A DNA stretch of 64,000 bases, taken from the NCBI GenBank assembly GCA_030141605.1, contig JAQGDQ010000150.1, positions 294,627-358,626 on the forward strand, given 5' to 3'. Made by a program: the position numbers and the translations under genes. Position 1 is the first letter of the stretch. The number at the start of each line of letters is the position of its first letter. Below are positions 32,801-45,839 of the stretch, one piece after another. The notes beneath the pieces are model-generated. The model was not told the DNA's origin and searched no databases. It saw only the letters and a program-made list of their open reading frames with translations. This stretch comes from Tubiluchus corallicola (lineage: Eukaryota; Priapulida; Priapulimorpha; Priapulimorphida; Tubiluchidae).

Positions 32801-35800
32801 GAAAAATATGCTGAGCTTACAGACTTTGGGTGAGACATTTCAGCCAAACAATCAGGTTTCTTTTTTGCTTGTCTAAGATCCCAAACTCGCACATTTCTAC
32901 AAAAACAAAATATTATACTTCTAGTAAATAGAAATAAAACAAAAATGAAATAAACTTTTTTTTACTAAGCGACAAAATGATTGCTAGGCGAGCTTGAACA
33001 CAAAGTAGGGAAAGCAAAATTTCCATGCCCACTTTCATATTAGCTGCATTTTGCATAACATGACGGCTTATATTAACTATTAACTATACTTCAAGTTTGC
33101 CCCTGATGACTGACAACATGCACTGATCTAATCTTTTCAGCTCAATGCCTATAATTCCTTTGAGTTTTCAATAAAATATTATCCAATTCCTAGCTGTAAC
33201 GATACCTGTTGGTCTCTAATAACTTTTATTTTACCAAGATACTGTTCCCTTAATCTTATTCAGCTTCAATACAAATCGAGGTTGAGAGACCTATTCTAAA
33301 CAAAAATGCTAGCCTCTATCATGATTTCAGTTAGTAATGGTAATCTAAATAAAACAAACTAATTAATGGAGTCAACAGGCGAGGGAAACTCAAGTATATC
33401 AGTGTCATTTCAACTGTGCAAGTAAGCAGCAAATTATCAAATACATATTACATGATCAAAAAAAAATTAAAAAAAGATTTAAGCAAATTCAATGTAGTCA
33501 AGTATTTATGAGTTACGTGATAACTAGAATAACAGTAGATCAGCACAATGATATTTTGCCAATTTTCTTAATCGATTAATCGTGTGTAGCTAATATTAAC
33601 AGTTCAATCTTTTTGTAATCTTAGCAGTATGATTGTGATACGTGTAGTGCCACACCCCTGCACCGAAGTAAAATTTTTCATCAAAAACACCTCATTGTAT
33701 ATGAAATATGTTTTAATTATTAATTTCATACAATGCTTTTATTGATTTATTTATGCAACGATTTTATACAATCTTAAACTTCTTGTGTAAAAAACATCTT
33801 TCAATTATTAATTTTATACAATACTTTCATTGATTTATTTTTGCAACGATTTTATACAATATTAAACTTCTTATGTGTAGGTCAATGTCTATATATCTGT
33901 GTATGTGCGTGTATGCATGTGTGTACATGTGTGTGTGTGTGCGTGCGTGCGTTTGTGTCTTTAGTAGCGATATTTTGTTTAGTTAATATGTTTTAGTAGT
34001 TCAGAATGGCCATTGGCCTAATGTCAGTTAACACTCTAGTGGTTAACTATAAAATGACTGACTGCTATATTGCCATATTATTTGTCCCAGTATACATTGT
34101 ATATTCAATTGCTTGTTAATTACATGCATTTTAATGGCAATAAAGAATTTATCTATCTATCTATCAATACGTCATATGTTGAGGGTATTCAAGTTTTTTC
34201 ACAATTATTGATTGTTAAAGATTATTGATTACTGATTCTGATAGCAACTGAAAGTGAGATAAGCTTGAAAATGTGCTCTTCCAGACAAAATCATTAAAAT
34301 TAGTGATGACAATTTCATTTGTGTTCATAAGTAGTTACCAATTAACAGGTGATGAAAGAAGCTTAGAAACTATCAAGTCGTAAGAAAAGAAGTTTCAGAG
34401 CGGCATGTACCACAAATATTTTGGCAATTAAGTTTAACACAGATTTGCCAAATTTGGGAAACATGGCTATTTTTTACAAAATGCGGCTACAAATCACCAT
34501 AGTGAGATGTAAGATACATCAGAAAATTCTAAAAACACTAAAAAATTTTTTAAAAATGTATCAGCTAATATAGTAGTAGCATTACATAACCTTATATTAA
34601 AATAGGTAAGCAGGACACATTACATAACCTTACATGAAAATAAGTAAGTATGACACAATGCTTACTCTCTGTAATTTAACAATGTGTTGTAAAAAAAAAT
34701 AAATCAACGATATCGTCTCGTCACTCTAAATTTCCACATAGAGTTATCATAGACTATATAACTTACCCGTCAACAGAGCTTGTCATCACATGATGCTCAT
34801 TTTTCGGATGAGCACTTATACACTTCAGGTTACGATCGTGTGCCGAATATATACATTCTGCTTTGTGACTAAGCAAAATAAACAACCCATTTATAACCTG
34901 ACAAAATTTGGCAATAGCTACTGAACAATCATTTGTTGGCAGGAGGGGACAACTGAATGGTTACAGTATGAGCTTGCCTGCAATGAAGAACAATACTATG
35001 CCTGGTTAAGAAATGTATGGGTGATTGTCAAGAAAACTGCTTCCTGCATCTAGCTTATATTATATGGCAAAGCTAGATTCGAAACGGCAATACAAATAGA
35101 TTTTAAACAAATAAAGCCGCTACAGCAGCTGAAAATGATTTTGCTCATTTTTAAAAAACTTTTTTTCTATGCTACTATAGTACTTGTTCATACAAATTAC
35201 AAACCATTTGAAATACAGTAGGAGAGACTACTAAAAAAGTTTAATCAGACAGGACAATGGACTAAAATTCCCTCGTAAAAGAATTTCATAACTGACAGAA
35301 ATATTATAGTCCTGATAGCTTGCCATGCGACTATATATTAACGAACGCATATATCTTTTCCGAGTAATGATGCCCTTCTTGCACAAAATTGTGATGTTAG
35401 CAACGTAGTCTCAATTAGGGTTGTCCAAAAAGCATCTGAACACCAAACTTTAGGATGTTACTACAAGAATGTCTCTATATTAATGCCATTCTCGTTGGCA
35501 CATGCTAGATTTGAACCGTGTTGCTTATTCATGCTCCAAACTAACTATTTTAAAAAGGCAAAAATATGAAAGAAAGCAAACACGCTTATATATTTGACTA
35601 AAATGTATGCAGTTAATATTTCAATATTTTTTACATAAAATTCAGCAAGAAGATTAAAATATGTTATGTAATGTTGGCAAATTGCTGTACAACATTAATG
35701 TTGCATAAGAATTGAAAAAATGGGAAAGGCAATTTTTTTAGCTGCCAACCTGTCCCCATTTCCGGCAAGAAAAATAGCTAAATATGCGTTCTGATTAACA

Positions 35801-38800
35801 ACAATAAAATAAGTCATTATTATATAATTATTGTATCAGCTTACTTTTTACTTCTAGTATCAACGACAGCAAAAGTTCCATCATCGTGAGCTACAGCGAT
35901 GGAGTTTGGGGAAATAAAATCTATTGCCCTGCAACACAATTGGTCTTCAACCTCTGTCACATATACCTAAATTTCAGCACCACATCAGAATCAAAACTAA
36001 GCACAATAATGACATATCTTTTAATTTGATAAGAAAATGGTTTTTATAGGTAAAATATTTATTTGCCTATACTGGATATACTTAGCAAAGCAGGTTGAGC
36101 ACAAGTTAAGCTCTCTCTAAAATAATCTAACCTAATTTACCTGTTATGCTGACAGAAATAATGCAGTCAATTGTGATTTATAAACTTAGCAATTAGCAAC
36201 ACATTTAAAGAGCAAACACAATGATCCAAATAGACACGTTTTCAAAATCTAGGCACCGATATAGTGTCTAATACCCTACTTGAATTAATTAAAAAGTTAC
36301 CTCATTAAAAACTCCTTTGCTCAGATCAAGGCAACGCACAGTGCCATCATAACTGACACTATACAAAAGATTCTGTGAATGTTGATCAAAAGTTAAACCA
36401 TTAACTGGACGAGAATGAGGCTGATAAAGATGAACTTCATCCTCATCCGTTTTTGAACCCTGCAAATATAATATACAACTTTTATATTTTTTACAACATA
36501 AGCTATCTTACTATGGAAATAGATTTGTGGTTAGAGAAATGAACGTTTATTAGAAAAGTAAATATCAGCACCCACATGTAGCTAGAGACAACATCTAAAG
36601 ATTTCTGAGACTCATGTTTAAAGCAGTTTAGCATCTAAAATATTCTTTCTCTACGAGTGGGAGCTGGTATTTATTTATCTTATTACATATTGCTACAAAA
36701 GCAAATTTTACTATTCTCTATGCTGAATGAAATTGTTTATGTTAAGGAATTCTGTGACCTGTCAATCATTAAGAAATATACACACAAAAAAATATAAATC
36801 AGATATCAATACACACATTTACATAAATAAACTGATTTTGACCTACACAAATACAGCAAGTGCTCTCTTAAAGATACTAATACTCCGAAAAAAGGTGCCA
36901 AATGTTTAGAGTCGTTAAATCGAAAAGTCGCTAAATGCGGAGTCGTTAAGCGAGGACTTACTGCATCTTACATGGGATTCAAGGTGCTAAGAAGCACGAA
37001 ACTTTAAAATTTTGTTAAACAAATAGAATTAAAACAGGACAAGTATTTGACAAGTGAATCCTGACTAATGTATAGATTCAGTAACAATTCATTAATAATG
37101 ACATTTCTAGTGTATACAACTTACCACATTCCACAGTCCAACTCCGCCCCACTTTCCACCTGCACAAATTAAAGTTTTGGACTCTGATGGGTGTATAGCC
37201 ACAGAAAAAATACGAAAAGGAACTACTTTCGTTACATTTTTCTCAGCTAGCTTCATATTGTCAAAAGAAGCCACAACTCTGCAGGAAAACAGAAGGCATT
37301 AAAAGATTTTGTTGCATGAATCAGCTTTAAGATGTAGCAGTCATATAAAAAAAGTTTGGCGATGAAAATTTCCACAGAAATGGAAATGATAAAAAATTGC
37401 AATTCTTTGTACACAATGACAACCCTGTGCTAATATTACATACATAAAATGGAAGCACAAACAAAACAGTTTTGTATTTTTGTTGTTACTTAAATGATAA
37501 CATAAGAGAAAAGCTAGCACAAAAATTGACAAGATAAATTAGTTGATTAAAATGTCCTTACTTTAGTCATCAATATTAAATAGTACCGTTACTTAAAGTT
37601 CTTAATATAAAACACCAGGTTGAGCCTGGTTAGTTTGGAAGGCGGTCAAAATTCCAAGAGCAGGAGTCGAAGTCGTTAAGCTTCTAGGATCGATTTAACA
37701 ACCCTGTTTGCAACACTGCTCTTTCAACAGTCAAATGAAGTGAAATAGTTGACATATATATCTAGGCTGGTGACTTAAGCACAGGATGTATTCAAACAGT
37801 GACTTAAAGTAGTAGGTGAAGCAAGTGATTTCCTTACAAAGTCTCAAAACAAAGAGTAAAATCACAGCACTTAAAGTAAGGAGAAAAATTTGCCTCATTA
37901 ATTCGAAACATACATCTTTAAGTAAAGAAATGGTGGAATACATAAGTCTACCATCATTAAAATGAATCTCCACTAAATGGGGTGTTATTAAACTAGAAAA
38001 AGTGCGAAAAAATGCGAAAAACCTCACAAAAAACTGAAACCTTTAAAAATTAATAGAAACCACATTGTCTTTTCCAGGCTTTCTATATTTTCAAATTTGA
38101 ATTTGGCATTGTTCTACAATATATATATATACTGACTTCAGCACATTACATGCACAGCAGAAGTTGCCAGATAATGCTGTACAGAACACAATAATATAAA
38201 TTAAAGTTGATAGTTAGTAGGCTCTCTCAATTCATAAAGTTTAGCCTGGGCAATTTAGGATGTTTAAAATCGAATGTTAGTGCTTAACTAAGTATTTTAA
38301 ATTGGTAATGCACAAGTCGTTTTGCATGTATTTTCGCACATATCTATAGAAATAGACATAACTGAAATATCCTTTTCAGTAGGTAAGAGTCAAATTAGCT
38401 TTACCACTGTGCAAGATTCTCGTTGAAAGTTTTACAGTGCACAAGATTTTAATTATCTTACTGAACTTGGCTCACATGACTGGAAAACAATTTTATTGCA
38501 AATGTAAGTAAAGACAAGTTTGTGTGGCGGTAGACTTTTTTCATTGAAGACCAGCATTTTGCTTGTCAGGCAACAATATTTAATCTTTCACATAAAACCT
38601 TAATATCACCCAAATATCCTTAATCAAAAGCACTAAGTAACAGTGATACATGTTCTGGAATAAGTGACGAGCATTACACAGCATGCACTCATTTTTCGTG
38701 TTTTTCTCTTATGTTTATAATTATTATAAACGGTAGCAGCTGCCACCCAGCAAGAATTTGTGAGGGAAAAGCCTGGGTGACTGTGATCTGTGTATTGTCA

Positions 38801-41800
38801 TACTACATGATGGAATGAGCACGATTTTGGTAAGAATATGGACCGGGCGTAACTTTTCTATGAACCCTGCCTTTTAGTCAGGTTTGATTTCAAAAGTTTA
38901 CAGGCTGTGTTCATTTGTTAATTCACTGATAACTTTAGATACAATTTTAGTTAAGATTAGATGTTAGAATGTGACCACAAGCAGTATGAGATTTTGGAAT
39001 CCTAAAGCAGTCCTAAAGTCATACCTGTCAAATGTGATATTTTTGCATTCAGTAGTCTCAACAGGAATTCTGGATAGTGTGTGAATGAACTTTTCAGCAT
39101 CTTCAGCACTTTTCTGATTTTTTTCAATTGACTGAAGCATTAATGGACCAGGCTTTGGTCTCGGCTAAAAAACAAGATAACTGAAGCACCTTATGAAAAA
39201 TTTCAGTCAAGATTAAAGCTAAAGTACGTCTTTATAACTCCAATTGTAATGTGAAAAATGGTACATAAAACAATTATATTGTAAGATATGAAGAAAATTA
39301 GATGCTTATTGCATGTACAGGTAAGTGATAGACACTACGAGCATTACAAAATTACATAGCACCGCTGTTTAGAACATAGATACTGAAAAGTTTGCAACTG
39401 GTGTGCACATTTTTCATAGAAATAAGAGTAGTGATTTACATGTTCATCTAGTGGCTGTTGATACGTGACCGACTTTGGTTTTTCAGGAAGTTCCACGCCT
39501 TGTGGATCTTTTCCAGCAATGCGGAGACTAAGTCTTCGGGGCAATGGCAAAGGAGAACCAGATTTACTGTAAGTGAATAAATATAATTTCACGTAATTCT
39601 GAGAAGTAAATTCAAGACAGCACAACTCGCCTAATAAGTTCAAGGATAATAAATCCAGCCCCTTACTGTGGCCACTGTGGCTGAAATGGAACCGTTGAAT
39701 GCTTTAACCTAGTAAAATCTGCCATTTACTAAATCTAATCTTCGCTTTATAAATCCACCTCGAGTACTGTGAAGACAAAAACATTATGCTGTATGACCAT
39801 ATGACTGTCGCCCATGTTTTAACTTGTGCAAGATCAGTGCCTTTGCTTTGAGAAAGTTTTTCACGTTTGCATTTTTTCACTTAATTCCGTTTTTAGCATT
39901 CTAATTTACATTACAATGCAAAAGCATCAGTCAAGCACAAAATTAGATCTCACTTTGAATTAGAGATCTAATCAGGTTAAGCTAAAATACAAAATCATCG
40001 CTGACATTAAAGTTACATGCATTGCATTGTTTTAACTTGGCAAACAGCTTATCATATATAAAGAGTAATGGCATTACAGATAAATGATACATACTTTAAA
40101 TGAGTTACTTAGTCATACAAATGTTAATAAATTATTGCACTTTACGTAATGTCGCAAGCAGTTTTCCTAGTTTTAAGAGTACTGACTTTACAAAACAAAC
40201 AACACATCCATTAATAACATAGAAAATGCTATATATTAATAAGTTTCTCGAGTTTTATAAATCCAGCTGCTTAATAAATCCATTTAGATTTGCACCATGG
40301 TAGATTTATTAAGCAAAATATACTAAATTACAGTTTTACTGCAGCTACATTTACAAATACAGTAGGCACCGCTTAATAGACTCACTTCGGGACCGAAGTG
40401 TTTTGATCCAATTAACCGACTGAACCTATTAATGGATGGGTATAGTATTACTGGTATAGAGGTATGAGACACCAGCTTACTATGCACTGCAAAGGTTCTT
40501 AATGAATTTTAGAAACGAAGTAAAGCCTAAATTCCTTTGTACAGGAAAATTAGAAAAAATATTTCAAAATATTAATTTACATAAGTAAATTAGCAATAAA
40601 TTAAAAAGTATACCTTTTTAAATCACATAAGTCTATTTATTTGCAAAGATTACAAAAATTCCTTCAAAGTCGGCTGCTTCATTTTATCACGAAGAAGTTG
40701 GCTCACACAGTTCTCAAAATGATAAAAACGTTGAAAATCTGTTGTTGCATGATGCACAAATTCTTGTAAAATACTTAGTGCCTTAAGCTGTTGGTGGTGC
40801 CCATGTTTCCCTGCAAGTGGCTTCGTCTGTAGTTTCACCTAAGCTCCAGCTTGCTATAATTGTGATGTGCTTACTGTACTGTACCTGCACCCTGGCATAA
40901 CAGCAACACCTAACTGATTAAACTTTCTGGCAAAGACAGCCAGAGCCTCAAAAGCAAACCCCTAAACAAGTGATTAAAGTTTTAGCTTCCAGGAATTCTT
41001 GGGTAACGAGGTTAATTGCACTGGACCAGCTGGTCAAAGCAAACCATTGGGCTAGCATAATTAGGATATGCTAACGTTCCTGCTTACAAACAAAACGGTA
41101 CTTAACACGATTGTTTCTATGTATATTATAGGACAAAAACCAACAAAGATGATATAAAAGGCATAAAAGCTTATTAGTCACTCGAAAGTGTCTTATGTGA
41201 AGGAAAAACATTGAGTCAAATATGCGGTTATTGGAGTCATTTACCCATAGTTTTTAATGTACATTTGAATGAAACGGCCCATACCAGGCATTCTTGAGTC
41301 AATCAAGCAATTGAGTCTATTAAGTAGCGCCTACTGTAGTTATTATTTATATATTTGCATAATACTCAGAATGGTCTTACAACATGAATGCTACAAAACA
41401 GACAACATTAATTTATATAAATGTGTTTGCTTTACTTTCGATTTTACATAATTTAAAATAACACCATTTTGCGTTAACTTTTGTAAACAGTAAGCAGACG
41501 CTCTAACTACGACAAAAGAACAAGTCCTTGATCTGTCTGATCCTAATAATATTTTCCAGTTCTGTTCTTATATTTGAATCCGTAAAACTACATTCAAACA
41601 ATAGATGAGCGGATGTCTGGCTTCTTGTACTGTAGCTGCCAATTTCACATTGACACAAACCAACTCTTATAAAATAACTTGCAGTTTCCATCCAGCAACA
41701 AACTAAGAGTTCTTGCCTCAACTTATGTTCCATATTTGCCAAAAAGCAAATGAATAGGAGAGAGACAGAGCTGCTCTTTAACAGGCCGAATACCTGTTAG

Positions 41801-41907
41801 ATGGTTCGAATATGTAATTTTTCTTTTCCAAAGATGAATTAGTTCTGATATATTTCATTTTTACTGTATTTTAGAGCATTTATAGAGATAAAATTGTTCC
41901 ATAATGC

Positions 41908-41953
<46 letters not shown>

Positions 41954-42865
41954 AGAGTGGGAGGAGGGTGAAAAGAAAAAAACATGTGGTACAATCAACA
42001 AACCTTTTATGAGGTTTCAGTCTCCTCTGTTCACTTTGTGATTTTTTCTTATGATTTACTAATGCATCCAAGTTAGCCTTTAACTGTAAAGAGTAGATGA
42101 AAATTGTTTCACACCAAATCTCATTAATGATAGTAGCATGTTGCATAATCACAATGTTGACTCTTTCAGACTTAGGTGGCTAGTTTTGTCATAGAGAGCA
42201 GTAAGCAACCACCTTAGAAAATTCCGCTTCAATTGCTCATTGGGTCGTAGCAAACAATACTGCCTTTATAGTACGAAGTGAAGCGTTAACCAGAATTTCT
42301 TTGATAAATGGCGATTTTTAATTTTTTATAGTTAACTTCTAGGTCTACAGCTACCTGCGCTGTACATTCACAAACAAAGATTTCTAAATACAGGAAAATA
42401 CACTCCAAGTGTACTATCACTCTCAGATGATATAGGTAATGACTTAATTTTTGAGTACACTTAAAAAAATTTCAAATTGAAAATTAAAAGGTTGGCTACA
42501 CTATAAGCAGCTAACTTTAAATCTAAATGTAAACTAAGTCCACATAGTGATTGAATGGTCAACAAAGGCAACTCTAATTTACAGGTAAGGTGACAGTATA
42601 AAGCATTATAATTTTCTGAACTTACATCAGTCACTCCAAGATCTTTGAGAAAATTCATTTTTTCGTTTATGTTGTCTTGAATTTGTCTTTCATAGTTGCT
42701 CAGTTCAATCTTAGCAATGTTTTTCTTATTAAATTTTTTGTTGTACTTGAATCTTTTATTCGGATTCTCCGTTTCCAAATTTCCATCTGAGCTACGTATA
42801 TCTAATGATGTACTTTCTAGTTTGCGTTTCGATGGCCTTTCCCTCATATCTGATTTTCTGGAATC
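29889..42865 (-). CDS. WDR76: WDR76 (Cmr1-type WD40 protein), 11 exons placed, 5' end open
   Basis: Exons on the minus strand, in order: 42865-42626, 42083-42004, 39566-39440, 39164-39025, 37278-37125, 36459-36301, 35966-35845, 34868-34767, 32896-32750, 31765-31663, 30038-29889 (TGA 29891-29889). All junctions are GT-AG and phases agree throughout, giving 507 residues. The N-terminal part is basic with a Cmr1/WDR76-type helix (LSNYERQIQDNINEK). Exon 3 has LPRRLSLRIAGKDPQG and exon 4 PRPKPGPL, both hallmarks of the family. Then come WD40 repeats (NVRVWDLRQA, GLWNV) and the diagnostic NNYTGRWLTAFRAVWHP and FVVGSMEHPRR. WDR76 binds chromatin and acts in DNA-damage response and as a CRL4 substrate adaptor in vertebrates. 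The first exon shown begins at an acceptor (ttgttag), so at least one exon lies upstream, beyond LINE debris. Confidence 0.9.
30060..30190 (+). repeat. (ATT/GTT)n microsatellite in a WDR76 intron
   Basis: attattattgttattgttgtt and related trinucleotide runs, ending in gatgatcatcatcatt. Simple repeat; the 70-codon hydrophobic frame through it is an artefact. Confidence 0.8.
30704..31340. mobile_element. TTAA-type MITE in a WDR76 intron
   Basis: Left end TTAA + AGGACAAGAAA (30700-30714) mirrors the right end TTTCTTGTGCT + CTAA (31330-31344). The TIR differs by one base and the right target copy is CTAA, so one TTAA has mutated. It is about 640 bp, non-coding and more GC-rich in the middle. It fits piggyBac/Kolobok-type insertion. 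Confidence 0.45.
33700..33884 (+). repeat. Tandem duplication, about 86-base unit
   Basis: Two consecutive copies of ttaattattaatttcataca ... caacgattttatacaat ... aaacttcttgtgt (33712-33797 and 33798-33883), few differences. Inside a WDR76 intron. Confidence 0.75.
33895..34175 (+). mobile_element. Probable retroelement 3' end with GT-rich stretch and (CTAT)n tail
   Basis: A TG/CG-rich tract (33898-33957) is followed by about 180 bases ending aatggcaataaagaattta then ctatctatctatc (34155-34167). A polyadenylation-like aataaag plus a short tandem tail is typical of LINE or SINE 3' ends. No reverse transcriptase text upstream. Confidence 0.4.
34578..34660 (+). repeat. Tandem duplication, about 40-base unit
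   Basis: cattacataaccttatatta...gacacattacataaccttacatg: two adjacent copies with a few changes, in a WDR76 intron. Confidence 0.6.
40360..41336. mobile_element. pogo/Tigger-like non-autonomous element in a WDR76 intron
   Basis: 977 bp between TA dinucleotides (40358-40359, 41337-41338). Ends are CAGTAGGCACCGCTTAATAG and, inverted, CAGTAGGCGCTACTTAATAG, about 24 bases of TIR with three differences. TA target duplication plus CAGTA-type ends followed by 'cgctta' text is the pattern of pogo/Tigger elements of the Tc1/mariner superfamily. No transposase recognised inside. Confidence 0.65.
41503..41742 (-). pseudogene. Possible LINE C-terminal fragment
   Basis: A minus-strand frame with CQCEIGSYSTRSQTSAHLLFEC resembles the C-x-C...HLLF-x-C zinc-binding tail of LINE polyproteins. 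Isolated; it lies within a WDR76 intron. Low certainty. Confidence 0.3.
41910..41957 (+). repeat. (AG)n microsatellite
   Basis: agagag repeated about 20 times, one aa interruption, in a WDR76 intron 47 bases from an exon donor. Confidence 0.95.
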
Positions 42866-43299
42866 CTAACAATTAAAAAAAACATCTAAAAACAAGATCA
42901 TTTGCATTCAATGGCTTTTGTTTGTTATATGTGACGATCACATATATGAAGGTCACAAGGTCTTATACCATGTCTGAACACATGCCTTAGGTGTCTGCCC
43001 TGCAAGTTTCATGATTCTAGCTCTTGTACTTCTGGAGTTATTGACACTTTTGCCTATGTCCTGGCCAATTCCTACTTTTTGAAAAATGCTTAATGCACGT
43101 CTACAATCGTCCTGCTACTTTTCTCTATGAGTTAAAAGCAAGTTTGATATTGAGCTGCTTGAAACTACTTCACTTTGTTTGAAAAATAGTGTCTGTACAG
43201 GATGTTTATCATTCAAATGTTTTAATGACGAGAAACTACTGACCACAGCATTTCAAGAGACTAATATTTTCTTTTACTAAACTGCTTTGTTCACTTTTC

Positions 43300-44740
43300 A
43301 CTAGTCCCTTTAACAAGGTCAAAATACTTCCACATATTGCTTTTCTTTGCTGAAGCCATTCTATGTATTTGTTAGCTAGCAGAGCACTAGATACTTGGAC
43401 AACAGCCATTGATAATGGCAAACCTATTGATATCATATATTTTGATTTTGCTAAAGCTTCGACTCTCAGTCCCACACGAACGATTGTTAGTGAAGTTAAC
43501 CAGCTACAGAAGTGAGGAAGCACTACTAGAGATGGACTAGTCAATTTCTATATGATCGACGTCAATGCACAATCGTGAACAGATGTAAATCAAGTTGGGC
43601 ATCAGTTACATCAGGGATTCTGCAAGGTAGTGTACTCGGCAGTTTCGTTCATAATCTACATAAATGACATGCCTGAAGTCGCAAAATCGAAGCTACTAAT
43701 GTTTGCAGATGATTCTAAGATATTTTCACCAGTTGAGCAAGATAATGAATTTTTGAAATTAAATTTAGATTTATTCATTTTTTTCTGCTACACTCATAAC
43801 ACTGTAATGCATTGTTAATTTGTAATTGTATAATTTGTAATTTGTTGTATTGTGTTACTTAATTAAGAATATAAACACAAAAAATATGTTAAATTGAACG
43901 AAGCAAACGGATGCAAGAAGACGATGATGATGATGATGACAACGATGGTGATATTAATGCTGATGGCAATGGTAGCAGTGATGACAATGATAGACTTGAT
44001 TGCAAAAAGACTTGGACTACTAACAAAATGGTCAGAAATATGGCAGTCGAGTTTCAATGTCAAGAAATGCAAAGTGATGCACATAGGATATAATAACAAC
44101 AGACACACTGACTACCATATGGGAAGTGATGACTTGAGGAGTGAGCTAGCTGTGACGGAACTTGAGAAGGATCTTGGAGAAAATGTAGACCAAGCAATAA
44201 AATTTTCTCGACACACAGAAATCCAAGGATCCTTGGTCTAATCAGGAGACCTTTTGAGTTCCTGGACAAGGAATCACTTACGTATCTTTTTACAGCACTA
44301 TTCATGCCCAATCTCAAGTATCTGGGATTCTGGGATCAAAGCTTGGGTGCCTAAGTATGTGAAGGATCGAAATCTTATTGAGGGAGTTTTACACCGAGCA
44401 ACAAAAATGGTTACCGAGGTAGCGAAGATGACTTACGAAGAAAGGCTAAAACATTTTGGTATATTTAGCATGAGCATTAGGTATATCATCAGCTATGAGG
44501 TGAGACATATAAATACACCCATGGCATGTACAACGTAAATTCTGATATGTTATGTACAAACTACGGACCGACTACAAGAGGACATCCATACAAGCGTAAA
44601 AAAGATACAGCTGCCCCACAACAAGACAAAACATGAGAGTGGTAAACAGGTAGAATAATTTCCCCAAGATATGTAGTGCGTGCAAACTTGGTAGATATAT
44701 TTAAAAAGCACCTCTGACACATGGCAGAATTATTGCTACA
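43300..44740 (+). pseudogene. Degenerate CR1-like LINE fragment
   Basis: Plus-strand frames broken by stops and shifts read in order through a LINE reverse transcriptase: DNGKPIDIIYFDFAKA (about 43410-43455), RRQCTIVNRCKSSWASVTSG (43558-43617), YINDMPEVAKSKLLMFADDS (43660-43715, including the FADD catalytic box), KKCKVMHIG (44070-44095), LTYLFTALFMPNL and VLHRATKMV (44275-44410). Between 43800 and 43990 an AT-rich and (GAT)n stretch interrupts it. It lies immediately upstream of the first WDR76 exon found. Confidence 0.75.
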
Positions 44741-44839
44741 GTGCCAAAGCAGTGCTCCAAGATTTTAGTTTATTTGTATAGAATTAAAAGGATGGTCAAC
44801 AGTAGTATTGTCTAACAGGTGACTGTATGGATATGGTAT

Positions 44840-45290
44840 GGTACGGTGTATTTTGCTTTTTACCATTTTTCCAAGTTGACTTTTTGGTCCTTGTATTTGT
44901 TCTACATCATAGTCAATATTGTACTTGATCATTATTTTCTAAATTTCGTCATACCAACGTTTTTCATAATCTCATTCCTTCTGCACCATTAACACTTTTA
45001 TTCTTCCATCATCAGCATTGACTAAACTACGTAAAGACGTTAGTTTTCTGTATTCAATTCTGTTTATCAATGGCCAGCTGTTTCTCCCATCATACCTCAC
45101 TAAGTTGTAGCTTTCTTTTGCTCCAATATTCACTTTAGTGCTTCATTCTGTATTTTTTCTATCAATCTTCATTCTCCTTTTGTGATATTTGTCCAGGTTT
45201 CTCTATTATTAATTATTGCAGGGATTACTGTTGACTCATACAATACATTTATAATCTAGCTTGTATCCCAGCTTTTCATCCTTTTCTATA
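44840..45290 (-). pseudogene. LINE fragment, different clade
   Basis: The minus strand read from 45270 down gives NVLYESTVIPAIINNRETWT, then IEKIQNEALK and later MMGETAG, matching the post-reverse-transcriptase region (a 'LY.S.V.PAI.Y..E.W' block) of LINEs in broken frames. Opposite orientation to the neighbouring CR1-like piece. Confidence 0.5.
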
Positions 45291-45756
45291 ACTATATTGA
45301 AATATGTGTAAACTCATAAATTCCATTTTGTTCTTCCGCTTTTCTATCATTATATTATACTTCCCTGTACCAGTTAACTGCTATGAGTGACTATTCTGAA
45401 TTACTATTGTGAGATTCGAAGAAGATTGAAGAATACTGCTTATTTTGATTCAACGCCTGCTTTCAGAGTGTAGAACTAAATTCCCGCGGTTACCATATAT
45501 GATACATCGACAGAAGGGCATCCAGACTCAACGAACCGATGTTATTAGCGTTTGAGGTGTTGTGTCAAAGAACACGCACTACAGAGAGTATAGAAACATC
45601 CTGCGCGCTAGTTCGCGCTGTTACTGTCGCCCTAGCGGCTGAGCATTACGAACTGTTGTATCAGGTACGCTATAGTGCGAGCTGTTCGCGCAACGGTTTG
45701 TACTGTAGCAGATGAATTGATCAGACCACTAAAGCCAGGCCAGTCGACAGACGCTC

Positions 45757-45830
45757 ATAACTTGCTCAGCAGTGAGTTGCAAAAACACAAATAAAAACAT
45801 TTTTTTTAAATTTCCCGAGGATGCAACCAG
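45757..45830 (+). pseudogene. Orphan THAP-domain first exon (start codon ATA)
   Basis: 24 codons reading ITCSAVSCKN...NIFFKFPEDATR, then a gtaatt donor at 45831. The C-x4-C followed by FFKFPEDATR is the N-terminal half of a THAP zinc finger (C2CH, DNA-binding). The codon where the THAP initiator Met should be is ATA, and an in-frame stop lies about 30 bases upstream. The rest of the domain (W, second Cys, His) is not found downstream. It may be a decayed first exon of a host THAP gene or of a THAP-bearing transposon. The upstream 45480-45750 is GC-richer than its surroundings, like a promoter. Confidence 0.5.
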
Positions 45831-45839
45831 GTAATTATA

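Noticed and set aside
36890-36970. A complete pogo/Tigger element
   Set aside because: One end-like stretch (gtcgttaagcgaggacttactg) is present but no matching second terminus was found.
43894-44108. Met/Asp-rich frames over the (GAT)n stretch
   Set aside because: Products of a simple repeat inside a dead LINE.
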